Shown: one piece after another, positions 1-7,491 of the stretch | Position numbering within the stretch: position 1 is the stretch's first letter | Layout: each line of letters opens with the position of its first letter | Notes under the pieces: generated by a model | What the model was told of the DNA's origin: nothing | Databases searched by the model: none | What the model saw: only the letters and a program-made list of their open reading frames with translations | Position numbers and translations under genes: made by a program | NCBI GenBank assembly: GCA_905235565.1 | Contig: CAJOLR010000013.1 | Location: forward strand, 1 to 38,072 | Length of the DNA: 38,072 nucleotides | DNA from: an uncultured Bacteroidaceae bacterium | GTDB taxonomy: Bacteria > Bacteroidota > Bacteroidia > Bacteroidales > Bacteroidaceae | Direction: 5' to 3'

Positions 1-162
1 GTCAATATTTGCCATAATTTCAGATGTTTAATAACTATATAAAGTTACTAATAATCAGTAATATGAACAAATATTTAAGCCGATAATTTTATCATTTTTA
101 TAAGAATAATTAGATGGAATTGTCGGCAAAAACCGAGAAAAAAGATTAAAGTTAACTTAACA

Positions 163-190
163 CCCTAGGCCTGACCCCAATTGTATCATT
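163..190 (-). repeat. REP-like fragment just after pyrH
   Basis: Read on the minus strand, the bases directly after the pyrH stop contain TACAATTGGGG followed by TCAGGCC. The first eleven bases also occur in the perfect palindrome at 14512-14550. This looks like half of a REP-type palindrome, the kind of repeat mobilised by IS200-like (RAYT) transposases. No matching second arm is seen, so it may be a decayed copy. The remaining AT-rich bases 1-162 show no gene or clear signal. Confidence 0.4.
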
Positions 191-901
191 TTACTTGTGT
201 ACAAGGGTGCCGATAGGTTCGCCGGCAATAACCTTCTTAAGGTTTCCCGGAACATCCATATTGAATACGTAGATGGACAGACCGTTCTCCTTACACATGG
301 TGGTGGCGGTCAGATCCATCACCTTCAGGTTGCGGTTGTAAATCTCATCGAAAGTGATTTCATCAAACTTGGTGGCGGTGGGGTCCTTCTCGGGATCGGC
401 CGTATATACGCCATCCACGCGGGTACCCTTGAGCATTACATCGGCCTCAATCTCTATGCCGCGCAGGGATGAGCCGGTATCGGTGGTAAAATAGGGATTG
501 CCGGTGCCGCCCACCAGGATGGCCACCTGGCCCTGCTCCATTGCGTCAATGGCTTTCCACTTTGAGTAGAGCTCGCCGATGGGCTCCATGCGGATGGCGG
601 TGAGCACCTTGTTGGGGCAGTCTATCGATGTGAGTGCGGAGCTGAGTCCCAGACCGTTGATTACGGTTGCCAGCATACCCATCTGGTCACCCTTGACACG
701 GTCAAAGCCCTTGCCTGCCCCCTTGAGACCACGGAATATGTTGCCGCCGCCAATCACAATGCCTGTCTGCACACCCATATCATGTATCTCCTTGATCTGC
801 TGTGCATACTCACCCAGACGTTTCTCGTCTATTCCGTAACGCTGCTCACCCATCAGGCTCTCGCCACTGAGCTTGAGCAATATCCTTTTGAATCTTGCCA
901 T
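191..901 (-). CDS. pyrH: UMP kinase (uridylate kinase)
   Basis: Phosphorylates UMP to UDP with ATP, the committed nucleotide-kinase step of pyrimidine synthesis, in the cytoplasm. The 236 residues match the normal length of bacterial hexameric UMP kinases of the amino-acid-kinase fold. The N-terminal KLSGESLMG (residues 9-17) is the phosphate-binding start, the glycine-rich IVIGGGNIFRG (49-59) is the family signature, and TTDTGSSLRG (139-148) lies in the substrate and acceptor region. It is monocistronic as far as can be seen. On the minus strand a TACTTTTG box (925-932) lies about 23 bp upstream of the ATG and fits a Bacteroidota -7 element, although no good -33 box is visible. Identification is secure. 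Confidence 0.97.
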   Translation of the reverse strand: MARFKRILLKLSGESLMGEQRYGIDEKRLGEYAQQIKEIHDMGVQTGIVIGGGNIFRGLKGAGKGFDRVKGDQMGMLATVINGLGLSSALTSIDCPNKVLTAIRMEPIGELYSKWKAIDAMEQGQVAILVGGTGNPYFTTDTGSSLRGIEIEADVMLKGTRVDGVYTADPEKDPTATKFDEITFDEIYNRNLKVMDLTATTMCKENGLSIYVFNMDVPGNLKKVIAGEPIGTLVHK

Positions 902-1058
902 ACTGAAATCTGTATTTAATTACACAAAAGTACTGAATAATTCATTTTTCCGGACACATTTTGTTCTCTTTTCCGTCCTGTAATCAGGAATAAGTATAAC
1001 CAGAGTCAACTTCTGTCCGGTATAATACAATATGCAACAGTTTTGCAACGGTTATTTG

Positions 1059-1089
1059 TTGCTTTGAGGATTCTGGTGTGATACTTTTG
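1059..1089 (+). promoter_or_regulatory. Bacteroidota promoter for the 1120-1431 gene
   Basis: TTG at 1059-1061 is followed by exactly 20 bp and TACTTTTG at 1082-1089, an exact match to the -33 TTG / -7 TAnnTTTG arrangement. The predicted transcription start is about 25 bp before the ATG at 1120. Confidence 0.65.
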
Positions 1090-1119
1090 TCCCGTAACCA
1101 ATGCAGTTAAAGATCCGAT

Positions 1120-1431
1120 ATGACATCTGATGCGGATCCGGAAATCTTACAGAATTGTAAGATACTAAGCATCGGTATATATGATCGTAGTAATAGGAAA
1201 GAACCTGAAGATCTTAATTTGGAAGGATCAGAACCATATAATCCTGAATGTGAATGGAATATTGAATCCGCCGCAGGTTTGAATGTTTTCTTGTCCGTGC
1301 AGTATATGAAAAAATTGATAATTGACGGAAAGGATATAGGCCGTCTTACCATCAGTGGTCATATGACGCCCGATGAGGAAGCCGCCCTCAAGGCCCGCTT
1401 CCCCAAAGCCATCATCACACGCAGGAAGTAG
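1120..1431 (+). CDS. Small hypothetical protein
   Basis: A 103-residue protein I do not recognise. There is no signal peptide, membrane segment or known catalytic motif. The C-terminal part (residues about 80-103) resembles the end of a repeat or solenoid protein, with a predicted helix (TPDEEAALKARFPKA) followed by a short strand and a basic tail. The first two thirds are AT-rich with relaxed codon use, while the last third is GC-rich like its neighbours, which hints at a composite origin. A good promoter at 1059-1089 supports real expression. The 3' end overlaps the convergent birA by 17 bp. It could be a genuine orphan gene or the surviving end of a larger decayed gene. Confidence 0.5.
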   Translation: MTSDADPEILQNCKILSIGIYDRSNRKEPEDLNLEGSEPYNPECEWNIESAAGLNVFLSVQYMKKLIIDGKDIGRLTISGHMTPDEEAALKARFPKAIITRRK

Positions 1432-2188
1432 GCAAAAGCACAAACTGCACCTGTTTGAATTCATAGGTCCGGTGCTCACCGCTGCGCGTAAGGAGCATCA
1501 GGCAACCATCGGGACGGATTCCCTCGATGCAGGCCTCAAAAACGCCCTTTTCATCGCGGAATCTGTAGTACCCTTGGCGGCGGTACAGACGGCTGCGGTA
1601 AAGCTTGTCAACACTGGCGCGCTGACCGGGGGAGCCAAGTTCCATATAGCCTATGAAACGTTCAATGATATCGTTCAGCAAGGTATCGCGGTCATAGTCA
1701 CGGCCGGTAATGTTCTTGAGCGATATCGGGTTGGGGGCATCGCTCACAAATACCTCCTGATTGACATCCAGTCCTACGCCCACAACGGTGTCCAGGATTG
1801 AGCTGCCCTGCAGGGTATTCTCTATCAGGATACCGGCCATCTTGAAGTCCTTATAATATATGTCATTGGACCATTTGACCGAGAAACCGGCGGCATACTC
1901 CGGTCCTGCTGCCGCAATGACTGCGTCCGATACCGCCAGGGCAATAGCCTCGGATATATAGAACTGCTCCTGCACCTTTATCCCCTTGGGATGCGCCAGA
2001 ATGCTGAACAGCAGGTTCTTGCCCTGTTCAGACTCCCAGGTGTTACCCTTCTGTCCGCGTCCGGCCGTCTGGAAATCGGCCACCGCTACCTCATAATCAA
2101 ATTCAGGGTCTCCCCCGTTAAGTTCACGCAGATAGGTGTTTGTGGAACCTATGCTGTCACTTCTGTGCCACTTTATCTTACTCATCAT
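1415..2188 (-). CDS. birA: Biotin--[acetyl-CoA-carboxylase] ligase
   Basis: Activates biotin as biotinyl-AMP and transfers it to the lysine of biotin carboxyl carrier proteins, so it serves fatty-acid synthesis and biotin-dependent decarboxylases. It has 257 residues and no N-terminal winged helix, so it is the short monofunctional ligase rather than an E. coli-style ligase-repressor. Visible signatures are GSTNTYL (13-19), the biotinyl-AMP loop GRGQKGNTW (43-51) and the VKWSNDIYY stretch with the catalytic lysine (about 104-112). Its ATG overlaps the yraN stop as ATGA, so the two are translationally coupled. The 3' end overlaps the convergent gene at 1120-1431. Confidence 0.95.
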   Translation of the reverse strand: MMSKIKWHRSDSIGSTNTYLRELNGGDPEFDYEVAVADFQTAGRGQKGNTWESEQGKNLLFSILAHPKGIKVQEQFYISEAIALAVSDAVIAAAGPEYAAGFSVKWSNDIYYKDFKMAGILIENTLQGSSILDTVVGVGLDVNQEVFVSDAPNPISLKNITGRDYDRDTLLNDIIERFIGYMELGSPGQRASVDKLYRSRLYRRQGYYRFRDEKGVFEACIEGIRPDGCLMLLTRSGEHRTYEFKQVQFVLLPTSCV

Positions 2189-2550
2189 TCCACCGGCGGA
2201 AAGAACGCCTGCTCTATATGTTCAACCTTAAAATCCCCATCCTCTATGCTGATGGACACTATATCAAACCTGACATCCATATCAACCTGCCTGAATCTGA
2301 TATACGCATCGGCCGTATGTATTGTGCGCCTTATCTTCTTGTCATCGACAAATGACCACGGGGCACCGTAATCCGTGCTGGTACGCGTCTTTACCTCCAC
2401 AAACACAAGTGTAGAGTCTTTTGTCACTATCAGGTCCAGTTCCTTGTGTCCGCTTCGCCAGTTCCGGTCCAGTATTGTATAGCCGTGTTCCTCAAGATAC
2501 CGGGCGGCGATATCCTCGCCCTCCTGTCCAAGAATCAGGTGTTTTGCCAT
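2185..2550 (-). CDS. YraN family endonuclease-like protein (UPF0102)
   Basis: A 121-residue member of the UPF0102/YraN family, which has a Holliday-junction-resolvase-like nuclease fold and whose cellular role is not settled. The conserved elements are GEDIAARYL (10-18), the ELDLI strand with its acidic residue (37-41) and the FVEVKTR metal-site motif (50-56), together the E-D-ExK pattern of this superfamily. It is first in a two-gene unit with birA, with ATGA overlap. On the minus strand a TACTTTTG box at 2571-2578 sits 20 bp before the ATG, so the mRNA leader should be short. Confidence 0.9.
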   Translation of the reverse strand: MAKHLILGQEGEDIAARYLEEHGYTILDRNWRSGHKELDLIVTKDSTLVFVEVKTRTSTDYGAPWSFVDDKKIRRTIHTADAYIRFRQVDMDVRFDIVSISIEDGDFKVEHIEQAFFPPVE

Positions 2551-2628
2551 GAATGTCAGTGTTTGTAGTGCAAAAGTAGTCAGTTTGTTGAGTTATTTTA
2601 ATATCTTCGTACCGATTTCGTGCCGAAT

Positions 2629-2835
2629 ATGGAGAAAAAGGGTGTCCAAACAAGAAAGGAACGTTACAGTTTCCTTGTCAATCCGGATGAGAAGCAGATG
2701 ATAGAGAACTATCTGCGCAAATACAAGATCCGCAACCGCAGCCGCTGGATGCGTGAGACTCTTATCACTTTCATTATCAAAAAACTGGATCAGGATTATC
2801 CCACCCTGTTCAACGAGCAGGAGATGCGCCGATGA
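2629..2835 (+). CDS. Small ribbon-helix-helix-like or basic protein coupled to tadA
   Basis: A 68-residue, highly charged protein starting at the ATG at 2629. A GTG at 2620 in the same frame would add only three residues. The order is an N-terminal strand-like segment (TRKERYSFLVNPDE), then two helices (QMIENYLRKYKI and SRWMRETLITFIIKKL). This is the strand-helix-helix order of ribbon-helix-helix DNA-binding proteins such as MetJ/Arc relatives. The stop overlaps the tadA ATG (ATGA), so the two are translationally coupled. It may be an autoregulator or an RNA-binding partner. The fold assignment is inference from pattern only. Confidence 0.7.
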   Translation: MEKKGVQTRKERYSFLVNPDEKQMIENYLRKYKIRNRSRWMRETLITFIIKKLDQDYPTLFNEQEMRR

Positions 2836-3275
2836 CACAGGATGAGCTTGACATAAAGTTCATGAAGATGGCGCTCGATGAGGCCGCCGCAGCAGCCGCC
2901 CAGGATGAAATTCCTGTAGGTGCCGTGATAGTGTGCAAGGGAATGGTGATTGCCCGTGCCCACAACCTGACCGAGACCCTGACCGATGTCACCGCCCATG
3001 CCGAGATGCAGGCCATAACAGCCGCCGCCTCATATCTGGGAGGCAAATATCTGGACCAATGCACCCTGTATGTGACGCTGGAGCCTTGTGTGATGTGCGC
3101 CGGCGCAATCGGCTGGTCACAGCTGCAGCGTCTGGTCTATGGTGCATCGGACCCTAAACGCGGCTCCACAATCTACGCTCCGAATGCGCTCCATCCCAAA
3201 ACGCAAGTCACATCCGGCGTATTGGCCGATGAGTGCTTACAGATACTCCAGGATTTCTTTAGATCAAAACGTTAA
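2832..3275 (+). CDS. tadA: tRNA-specific adenosine deaminase
   Basis: Deaminates adenosine 34 to inosine in the wobble position of tRNA-Arg(ACG), which allows CGN decoding. The 147 residues match the usual length. The zinc-dependent deaminase motif is complete: HAE at 56-58, with the glutamate as proton shuttle, and PCVMC at 85-89. Residues GAIGWSQLQRLVYGASDPKRGS (about 91-112) contain the region typical of TadA rather than of cytidine or guanine deaminases; the C-terminal DFFRSKR tail also fits. It overlaps the upstream small gene by 4 bp. Downstream lies the 192-bp inverted-repeat element and then the convergent rsgA. Confidence 0.95.
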   Translation: MTQDELDIKFMKMALDEAAAAAAQDEIPVGAVIVCKGMVIARAHNLTETLTDVTAHAEMQAITAAASYLGGKYLDQCTLYVTLEPCVMCAGAIGWSQLQRLVYGASDPKRGSTIYAPNALHPKTQVTSGVLADECLQILQDFFRSKR

Positions 3276-3286
3276 TGTTCTTATAA

Positions 3287-3478
3287 GCGGAACAGAAGGG
3301 ATATATATTCTCTGAAACTACGCGCTTCGCGCTATCCCTCCCACACCCCAATAAGACGTCCTGAAAGGCATGAGTAAACTCCAGCCTTCCAGGCCATCTT
3401 CTTGTGCTGCGGGCCCCTCCCGTTCACAAGCCCACGGGCGGCCATGGTTTCCGAGATTATATATCCCTTCTGTTCCGC
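3287..3478. repeat. 192-bp MITE-like element with about 34-bp terminal inverted repeats
   Basis: The stretch between the convergent tadA and rsgA is bounded by a perfect 21-bp inverted repeat (3287-3307 and 3458-3478, starting GCGGAACAGAAGGG). The match continues inward for 13 more positions with 10 identities, giving terminal repeats of about 34 bp. Inside are a GCGC-TTC-GCGC hairpin (about 3322-3332) and a GC-rich block. A minus-strand reading frame through the element has no family I recognise and runs into rsgA out of frame, so I do not call it a gene. A clear target-site duplication is not seen. It could act as a bidirectional terminator. Confidence 0.6.
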
Positions 3479-3497
3479 TCGCTTAGCAAGTTTCTGC

Positions 3498-4433
3498 TCA
3501 GTTCTCTTTACGGTATTTGTCCTCTGTTTCATCTTCCAGCATACTGAGGTAGCTGGTGTAGCGGGAGAGATGGATTTTTCCCGCTTCCACAGCACTTTTT
3601 ACGGCGCAGTCGGGCTCGTTTATGTGCATGCAGTTGCCGTAGCGGCAATCAGAAGAATACTTGAAAATCTCGGGGAAATAGTGGCTTATCTCCTCATGCT
3701 CCATATCAAATGTGCCGAATCCCTTGATTCCCGGAGTATCAATAATCCAGCCGCCCTCGGGCAGGGGGAACATCTCGGAGAAAGTAGTGGTATGCATACC
3801 GGTATCGTGCTTCTCGGATATCTGGCCGGTACGCTGATTAAGATCAGGTAGTATACGGTTTATAAGAGTGCTCTTGCCCACGCCCGAATTACCTGCTATA
3901 AGTGAGACCTTACCTTTAAGCAAAGCGCGCACACGGTCCACACTGTTGCCGTGCAGAGCATCGCACTCAACGCACTTATAATCAATTGCGCGATACAGGG
4001 ATATAAGTTCATCGGCCAATGCCTTATCCTGGTCCGACAACAGATCATACTTGTTGAAAACCAGAATCACCGGAACCCTGTAGGCCCAGGCCGATGCCAG
4101 GAATCTGTCGATGAATACGGTGGAAGTGACCGGATGGCTTATAGTAACCACCAGCAGGCATTGGTCCAGGTTGCAGGCAAGTATATGTGACTGTTTGGAA
4201 AGATTAGAGGAACGCCGGATGATATAGTTCCGGCGTTCCTCTATTGCTGTAATGTACGCCGGCTCGCCCGAACGCGCCGGAGCAAACTCCACATAGTCTC
4301 CTACGGCTACGGGATTGGTACTTTTGATGCCTTTGATGCGGAACGTTCCCTTGATGCGGCACTCCTGGTCCTGGCCGTCATCGGTGCGGACCAGATAGCT
4401 GCTGCCGGTATTCCGAATAACTAATCCGCGCAT
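3498..4433 (-). CDS. rsgA: Ribosome small-subunit-dependent GTPase A
   Basis: Late assembly GTPase of the 30S subunit that checks the decoding site and releases RbfA. It has 311 residues. An N-terminal OB-fold (about 1-65) is followed by the circularly permuted G domain: NKYD (G4) at 127-130 comes before the P-loop GNSGVGKST (181-189) and DTPG (G3) at 232-235. The C-terminal zinc site is visible as C-x4-C-x-H-x5-C (DCRYGNCMH, then DC), as in YloQ/YjeQ. It lies 6 bp downstream of frr in the same transcript, so two ribosome-cycle factors are co-expressed. The stop lies 20 bp from the edge of the inverted-repeat element. Confidence 0.96.
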   Translation of the reverse strand: MRGLVIRNTGSSYLVRTDDGQDQECRIKGTFRIKGIKSTNPVAVGDYVEFAPARSGEPAYITAIEERRNYIIRRSSNLSKQSHILACNLDQCLLVVTISHPVTSTVFIDRFLASAWAYRVPVILVFNKYDLLSDQDKALADELISLYRAIDYKCVECDALHGNSVDRVRALLKGKVSLIAGNSGVGKSTLINRILPDLNQRTGQISEKHDTGMHTTTFSEMFPLPEGGWIIDTPGIKGFGTFDMEHEEISHYFPEIFKYSSDCRYGNCMHINEPDCAVKSAVEAGKIHLSRYTSYLSMLEDETEDKYRKEN

Positions 4434-4439
4434 CAGCAG

Positions 4440-5000
4440 TTATACGGTCATGATCTCTTTCTCCTTCTCGGCAAAGAGCTCATCGGCTTTCTTTATATAC
4501 TTGTCATGCAGTTTCTGGAGCTTCTCCTCGGCATCCTTCTCGGCATCCTCGGGCAGACCATCCTTCTGGGCCTTCTTGAGGGTATCCAGAGTATCTCTAC
4601 GGGCGTTGCGGATGGATATCTTGGTGCTCTCGTTAACCTTTCCGCTCTGCTTTACCAGGTCGCGGCGACGCTCCTCGGTAAGAGGCGGAATGGCCAGACG
4701 GATTATCTCACCGTTGTTGGTGGGCATTATTCCTACTGATGAGTCAATGATGGCTTTCTCAATGACCTTAATCATATTCTTGTCCCAAGGACGAATGGCA
4801 ATGGTGCGGGCGTCGGGGGTGGAAAGGGCAGCCACATTGTTCAAAGCTACCATTGAACCGTATGAGTCTACCCGGATATCGTCCAGGATACGCACGTTGG
4901 CCTTTCCGGCACGTATATGCGCAAACTCATCTTCAAGGTGAATGATGGCCATTTCCATCTGCTCCTCAGCTTCAGCGAGGCAGTTGTTTACATCAAACAT
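4440..5000 (-). CDS. frr: Ribosome recycling factor
   Basis: Acts with EF-G to split the post-termination ribosome. It is 186 residues long, the standard size, with the two-domain pattern: a long three-helix bundle (HLEDEFAHIRAGKANVR near 22-38 and the C-terminal LTEERRRDLVKQSGK helix, about 108-122) and a small beta domain (LDDIRVDSYGSMVALNNVA). It is first in the frr-rsgA unit. On the minus strand TAACTTTG at 5054-5061 is a likely -7 box about 53 bp before the ATG; the best -33 candidate is spaced slightly too far (about 23 bp). The divergent polyphosphate-polymerase operon begins on the other side. Confidence 0.97.
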   Translation of the reverse strand: MFDVNNCLAEAEEQMEMAIIHLEDEFAHIRAGKANVRILDDIRVDSYGSMVALNNVAALSTPDARTIAIRPWDKNMIKVIEKAIIDSSVGIMPTNNGEIIRLAIPPLTEERRRDLVKQSGKVNESTKISIRNARRDTLDTLKKAQKDGLPEDAEKDAEEKLQKLHDKYIKKADELFAEKEKEIMTV

Positions 5001-5139
5001 ATTTCTGTCTTTTTAATCGGTTAGGGCACATGGCAATCTGTCTGTGCTTTTGGCAAAGTTAAAGCATTTTCGGATTAATCTTAACAAAACTCATATATTA
5101 TTATTAAATTCGCGGGTTGTAAGACACTTGCTTCTGGCG

Positions 5140-5904
5140 ATGAAAACCTGTTACTATCCTTCACTTGACAAGATGGCTCCCATAACTTTGGAGCAGATGT
5201 CGTCAATCCGTCTCATGAACCGGACTGACAGCAAATATCTGGCCAACGAGGCTCAGTTGCAGGCTCTGCTCAAGATGGCAGAGAACGAGTACATGGTTCA
5301 GGAAATAGACGGCAAGCGCATCTCGGAGTACTCTACAATGTATCTGGATGACCAGTTCAACACCATGTACCTGAATCACCACAATAAGCGTGCCACCAGA
5401 CAGAAGGTCAGGGTCCGCACTTATGTCGATACTGATACAAGTTTCTTTGAAGTCAAGCTTAAGAACAATCATGGCAGGACTAAAAAGAATCGTATCCAGC
5501 TGACAGGTGCCGATACTTTTCTGGCGGACGGCGCATCGGACTTCCTGAGGGAGAATGCCATGCTGGATATTCCTCTGGAGGCCATGCAGCCCAAGATTTC
5601 GAATCATTTTTATAGGATTACGCTTGTAAACAACGCCAAGACCGAAAGGCTTACCATTGACCATGCGCTCTCATTCCACAATGAGGTTTCCGGTATAGAC
5701 CGAAGTATGGACAATCTGGTTGTCATTGAGGTGAAAAGGGACGGTAATACCTATTCGCCGATACTTGACATGCTGCATAAGCTGCGCATTTTTCCCAGTG
5801 GATTCAGCAAGTACTGCATCGGTATGGCGCTTACAACCCCTGGTATCAAACGGAATCTTTTCAATGAGAGGATCAGAAGAATAGAAAAATTAACATCAAT
5901 ATGA
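5140..5904 (+). CDS. VTC-domain polyphosphate polymerase
   Basis: A 254-residue triphosphate-tunnel metalloenzyme of the VTC family; in yeast Vtc4 this domain makes polyphosphate from ATP. The tunnel residues are visible in order: RTDSKY (28-33), the basic strand KVRVRTY (89-95), EVK (104-106), ER and D at 169-174, a second EVK (197-199) and the closing SKYCIG (223-228). There is no membrane segment, so it should be cytoplasmic. I chose the ATG at 5140: a GTG at 5044 would add 32 non-conserved residues and lies on top of the frr promoter. It heads a four-gene operon and overlaps the next gene by 4 bp. The polymerase activity is by family; substrate and product here are untested. Confidence 0.88.
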   Translation: MKTCYYPSLDKMAPITLEQMSSIRLMNRTDSKYLANEAQLQALLKMAENEYMVQEIDGKRISEYSTMYLDDQFNTMYLNHHNKRATRQKVRVRTYVDTDTSFFEVKLKNNHGRTKKNRIQLTGADTFLADGASDFLRENAMLDIPLEAMQPKISNHFYRITLVNNAKTERLTIDHALSFHNEVSGIDRSMDNLVVIEVKRDGNTYSPILDMLHKLRIFPSGFSKYCIGMALTTPGIKRNLFNERIRRIEKLTSI

Positions 5905-6659
5905 TAATGAACTTGTTGACATTTTTAGCCGGAGGCGTTGGGCAGGCATTGGCCGCAGCCTCTGAAGAAACAGAATTGTTCGGTGAAGAGACAGATGGCC
6001 TGTTGGCCAGCCTGGGTAACACTCCTTTCTGGCCTGTATGGTCAAGTATCTGGGAACTGTTGATCCGCCTTGTCATCAATATCTTAACTGTCGGTCTTAT
6101 CGTGCATGCCTTCTATTATCCCAAAGCCAAAAGGCGTGACTACTATTTTACCTTCTCTCTGATAGGTGTAAGCATATTCATGCTCATATACCTGATGGGA
6201 GGCGTAAAGCTTAAGATCGGTTTTGCCCTGGGCCTGTTTGCCATATTCGGTATCATCAAATACCGTACCGAACAGGTGCCCATACGTGAGATGACCTATA
6301 TGTTCATCATAATAGCTGTTGCCGCCATCAACGGACTGGCCACCAGCGTCAGTTATTTTGAACTGATAGGCACCAATCTCATTTTCATCATCGCCTTGGC
6401 TATCTGCGAGAACACCAAATGGATGAAACATGTACCTACCAAGCTTGTCAAATATGATAATGTGAATCTGATTGCGCATGGCAAGGAGGAGGAGCTCAAG
6501 GCAGACCTGGAAAAACGTCTGGGCTTGAAGATTATTCGTATAGAGGTTGGTAATGTAGATTTCCTCAAGGATTCGGCCATTATCAAAATCTATTATGAAC
6601 CCGTTATGGATGAGTTCGGAACCATAGATACTGTAATGAAAACCGGAAAGATAAGATGA
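5901..6659 (+). CDS. DUF4956 polytopic membrane protein
   Basis: 252 residues with about five membrane segments (near 50-72, 81-100, 105-120, 131-150 and 153-169). A soluble C-terminal alpha/beta domain follows, with a ferredoxin-like strand pattern (GLKIIRIEVGNVDF, then AIIKIYY). This is the DUF4956 layout. DUF4956 genes are often found next to VTC-domain genes in bacteria, and here the two overlap by ATGA (5901-5904). A reasonable inference is that it is the membrane partner of the polymerase, like the small membrane subunits of yeast VTC, possibly forming the export path for the product. It also overlaps the following gene by 4 bp. No function is established for the family. Confidence 0.85.
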   Translation: MIMNLLTFLAGGVGQALAAASEETELFGEETDGLLASLGNTPFWPVWSSIWELLIRLVINILTVGLIVHAFYYPKAKRRDYYFTFSLIGVSIFMLIYLMGGVKLKIGFALGLFAIFGIIKYRTEQVPIREMTYMFIIIAVAAINGLATSVSYFELIGTNLIFIIALAICENTKWMKHVPTKLVKYDNVNLIAHGKEEELKADLEKRLGLKIIRIEVGNVDFLKDSAIIKIYYEPVMDEFGTIDTVMKTGKIR

Positions 6660-7486
6660 GACGCTCATTGTTTTCTGCATGTTGTGCATTAATGGTTTGC
6701 CTGACCTCTACAGCTCAGGCAACATGGGGCTTCCGCGGAGGTGTAGGCGTGGACAAGAAGATAACCAAGGGTATGAGTGCCGGTTTTGAAGTCAGGTATC
6801 ATCAGTCTGACAATTTCCAGAGTACAGACCGATGGAGTGCCGGTGCCTCTCTGAGCAAACGTCTTTACCGCAATGAAGCCAAGACATTCAATGTCAAGAG
6901 TTCGGTGGGCTACAAGTTTATGAATATTTACAATGAATGGTCTACCAAGTACAAGGGTGATCCGGAGATTGTGGTTGAGGATGATCTGGAACCTCAGTAT
7001 TATATTGATAATAACTATGACTTCAATCTGAACAATGCTTACGTGGAGACCCGTCACCGCATCACCGCATCGGTACAGGCGGCGGCTGAGTTCGGCAGAT
7101 TCAAGATATCCCTGCGCGAAAGCTACCAGTTCACTCACCGGGACAGCGCCGAGTATACAAAGGACAAATACCGCTATGATGACAACACCTGGACTATCAA
7201 GAGCAGTACTGACGGCAAGTCTCCATCCAATACTAATGTGCTGCGGTCCAGGATCAGCATGGATTATGACATCCCTCATTGGAAACTCGATCCTTTTGTG
7301 TCATATGAGATGTTCAATGGCATAGATGACAGCTTCAACGTAGAAAAGTCAAGGATAACCGCAGGAGTTGAATTCTCTATCCAAAAGAAACACAACTTTG
7401 AAGTTGCGTATCTCTGGCAAAACCAGCACGATGATGATGAACCGGCAGGTTCGTTCATATGTCTGGATTACACATTCGAGTTCTGA
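6656..7486 (+). CDS. DUF2490-type outer-membrane beta-barrel protein
   Basis: 276 residues with a signal peptide (cleavage probably after STAQA, about residue 22). A series of alternating amphipathic strands follows, ending in the terminal phenylalanine (LDYTFEF) typical of outer-membrane barrels. Spacing of the strands suggests a barrel of about 10-12 strands. It resembles the DUF2490 family of Bacteroidota outer-membrane proteins. It is third in the VTC operon, overlapping DUF4956 by ATGA, so an outer-membrane component is made together with a cytoplasmic polymerase and an inner-membrane protein. The barrel call is strong; the exact family is less certain. Confidence 0.8.
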   Translation: MRRSLFSACCALMVCLTSTAQATWGFRGGVGVDKKITKGMSAGFEVRYHQSDNFQSTDRWSAGASLSKRLYRNEAKTFNVKSSVGYKFMNIYNEWSTKYKGDPEIVVEDDLEPQYYIDNNYDFNLNNAYVETRHRITASVQAAAEFGRFKISLRESYQFTHRDSAEYTKDKYRYDDNTWTIKSSTDGKSPSNTNVLRSRISMDYDIPHWKLDPFVSYEMFNGIDDSFNVEKSRITAGVEFSIQKKHNFEVAYLWQNQHDDDEPAGSFICLDYTFEF

Positions 7487-7491
7487 CAGCG

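Noticed and set aside
1228-1479. Minus-strand frame of 83 codons opposite the orphan gene
   Set aside because: It runs across the birA 3' end and lacks a promoter, whereas the plus-strand gene has a consensus promoter.
3332-3595. 87-codon frame on the minus strand through the inverted-repeat element into rsgA
   Set aside because: It uses the wrong frame of rsgA for its first third and has no promoter; the sequence is better explained as a repeat element.
5044-5139. N-terminal extension of the VTC protein from a GTG codon
   Set aside because: It overlaps the frr promoter and adds a basic stretch that is not part of the VTC fold; the ATG at 5140 is preferred.
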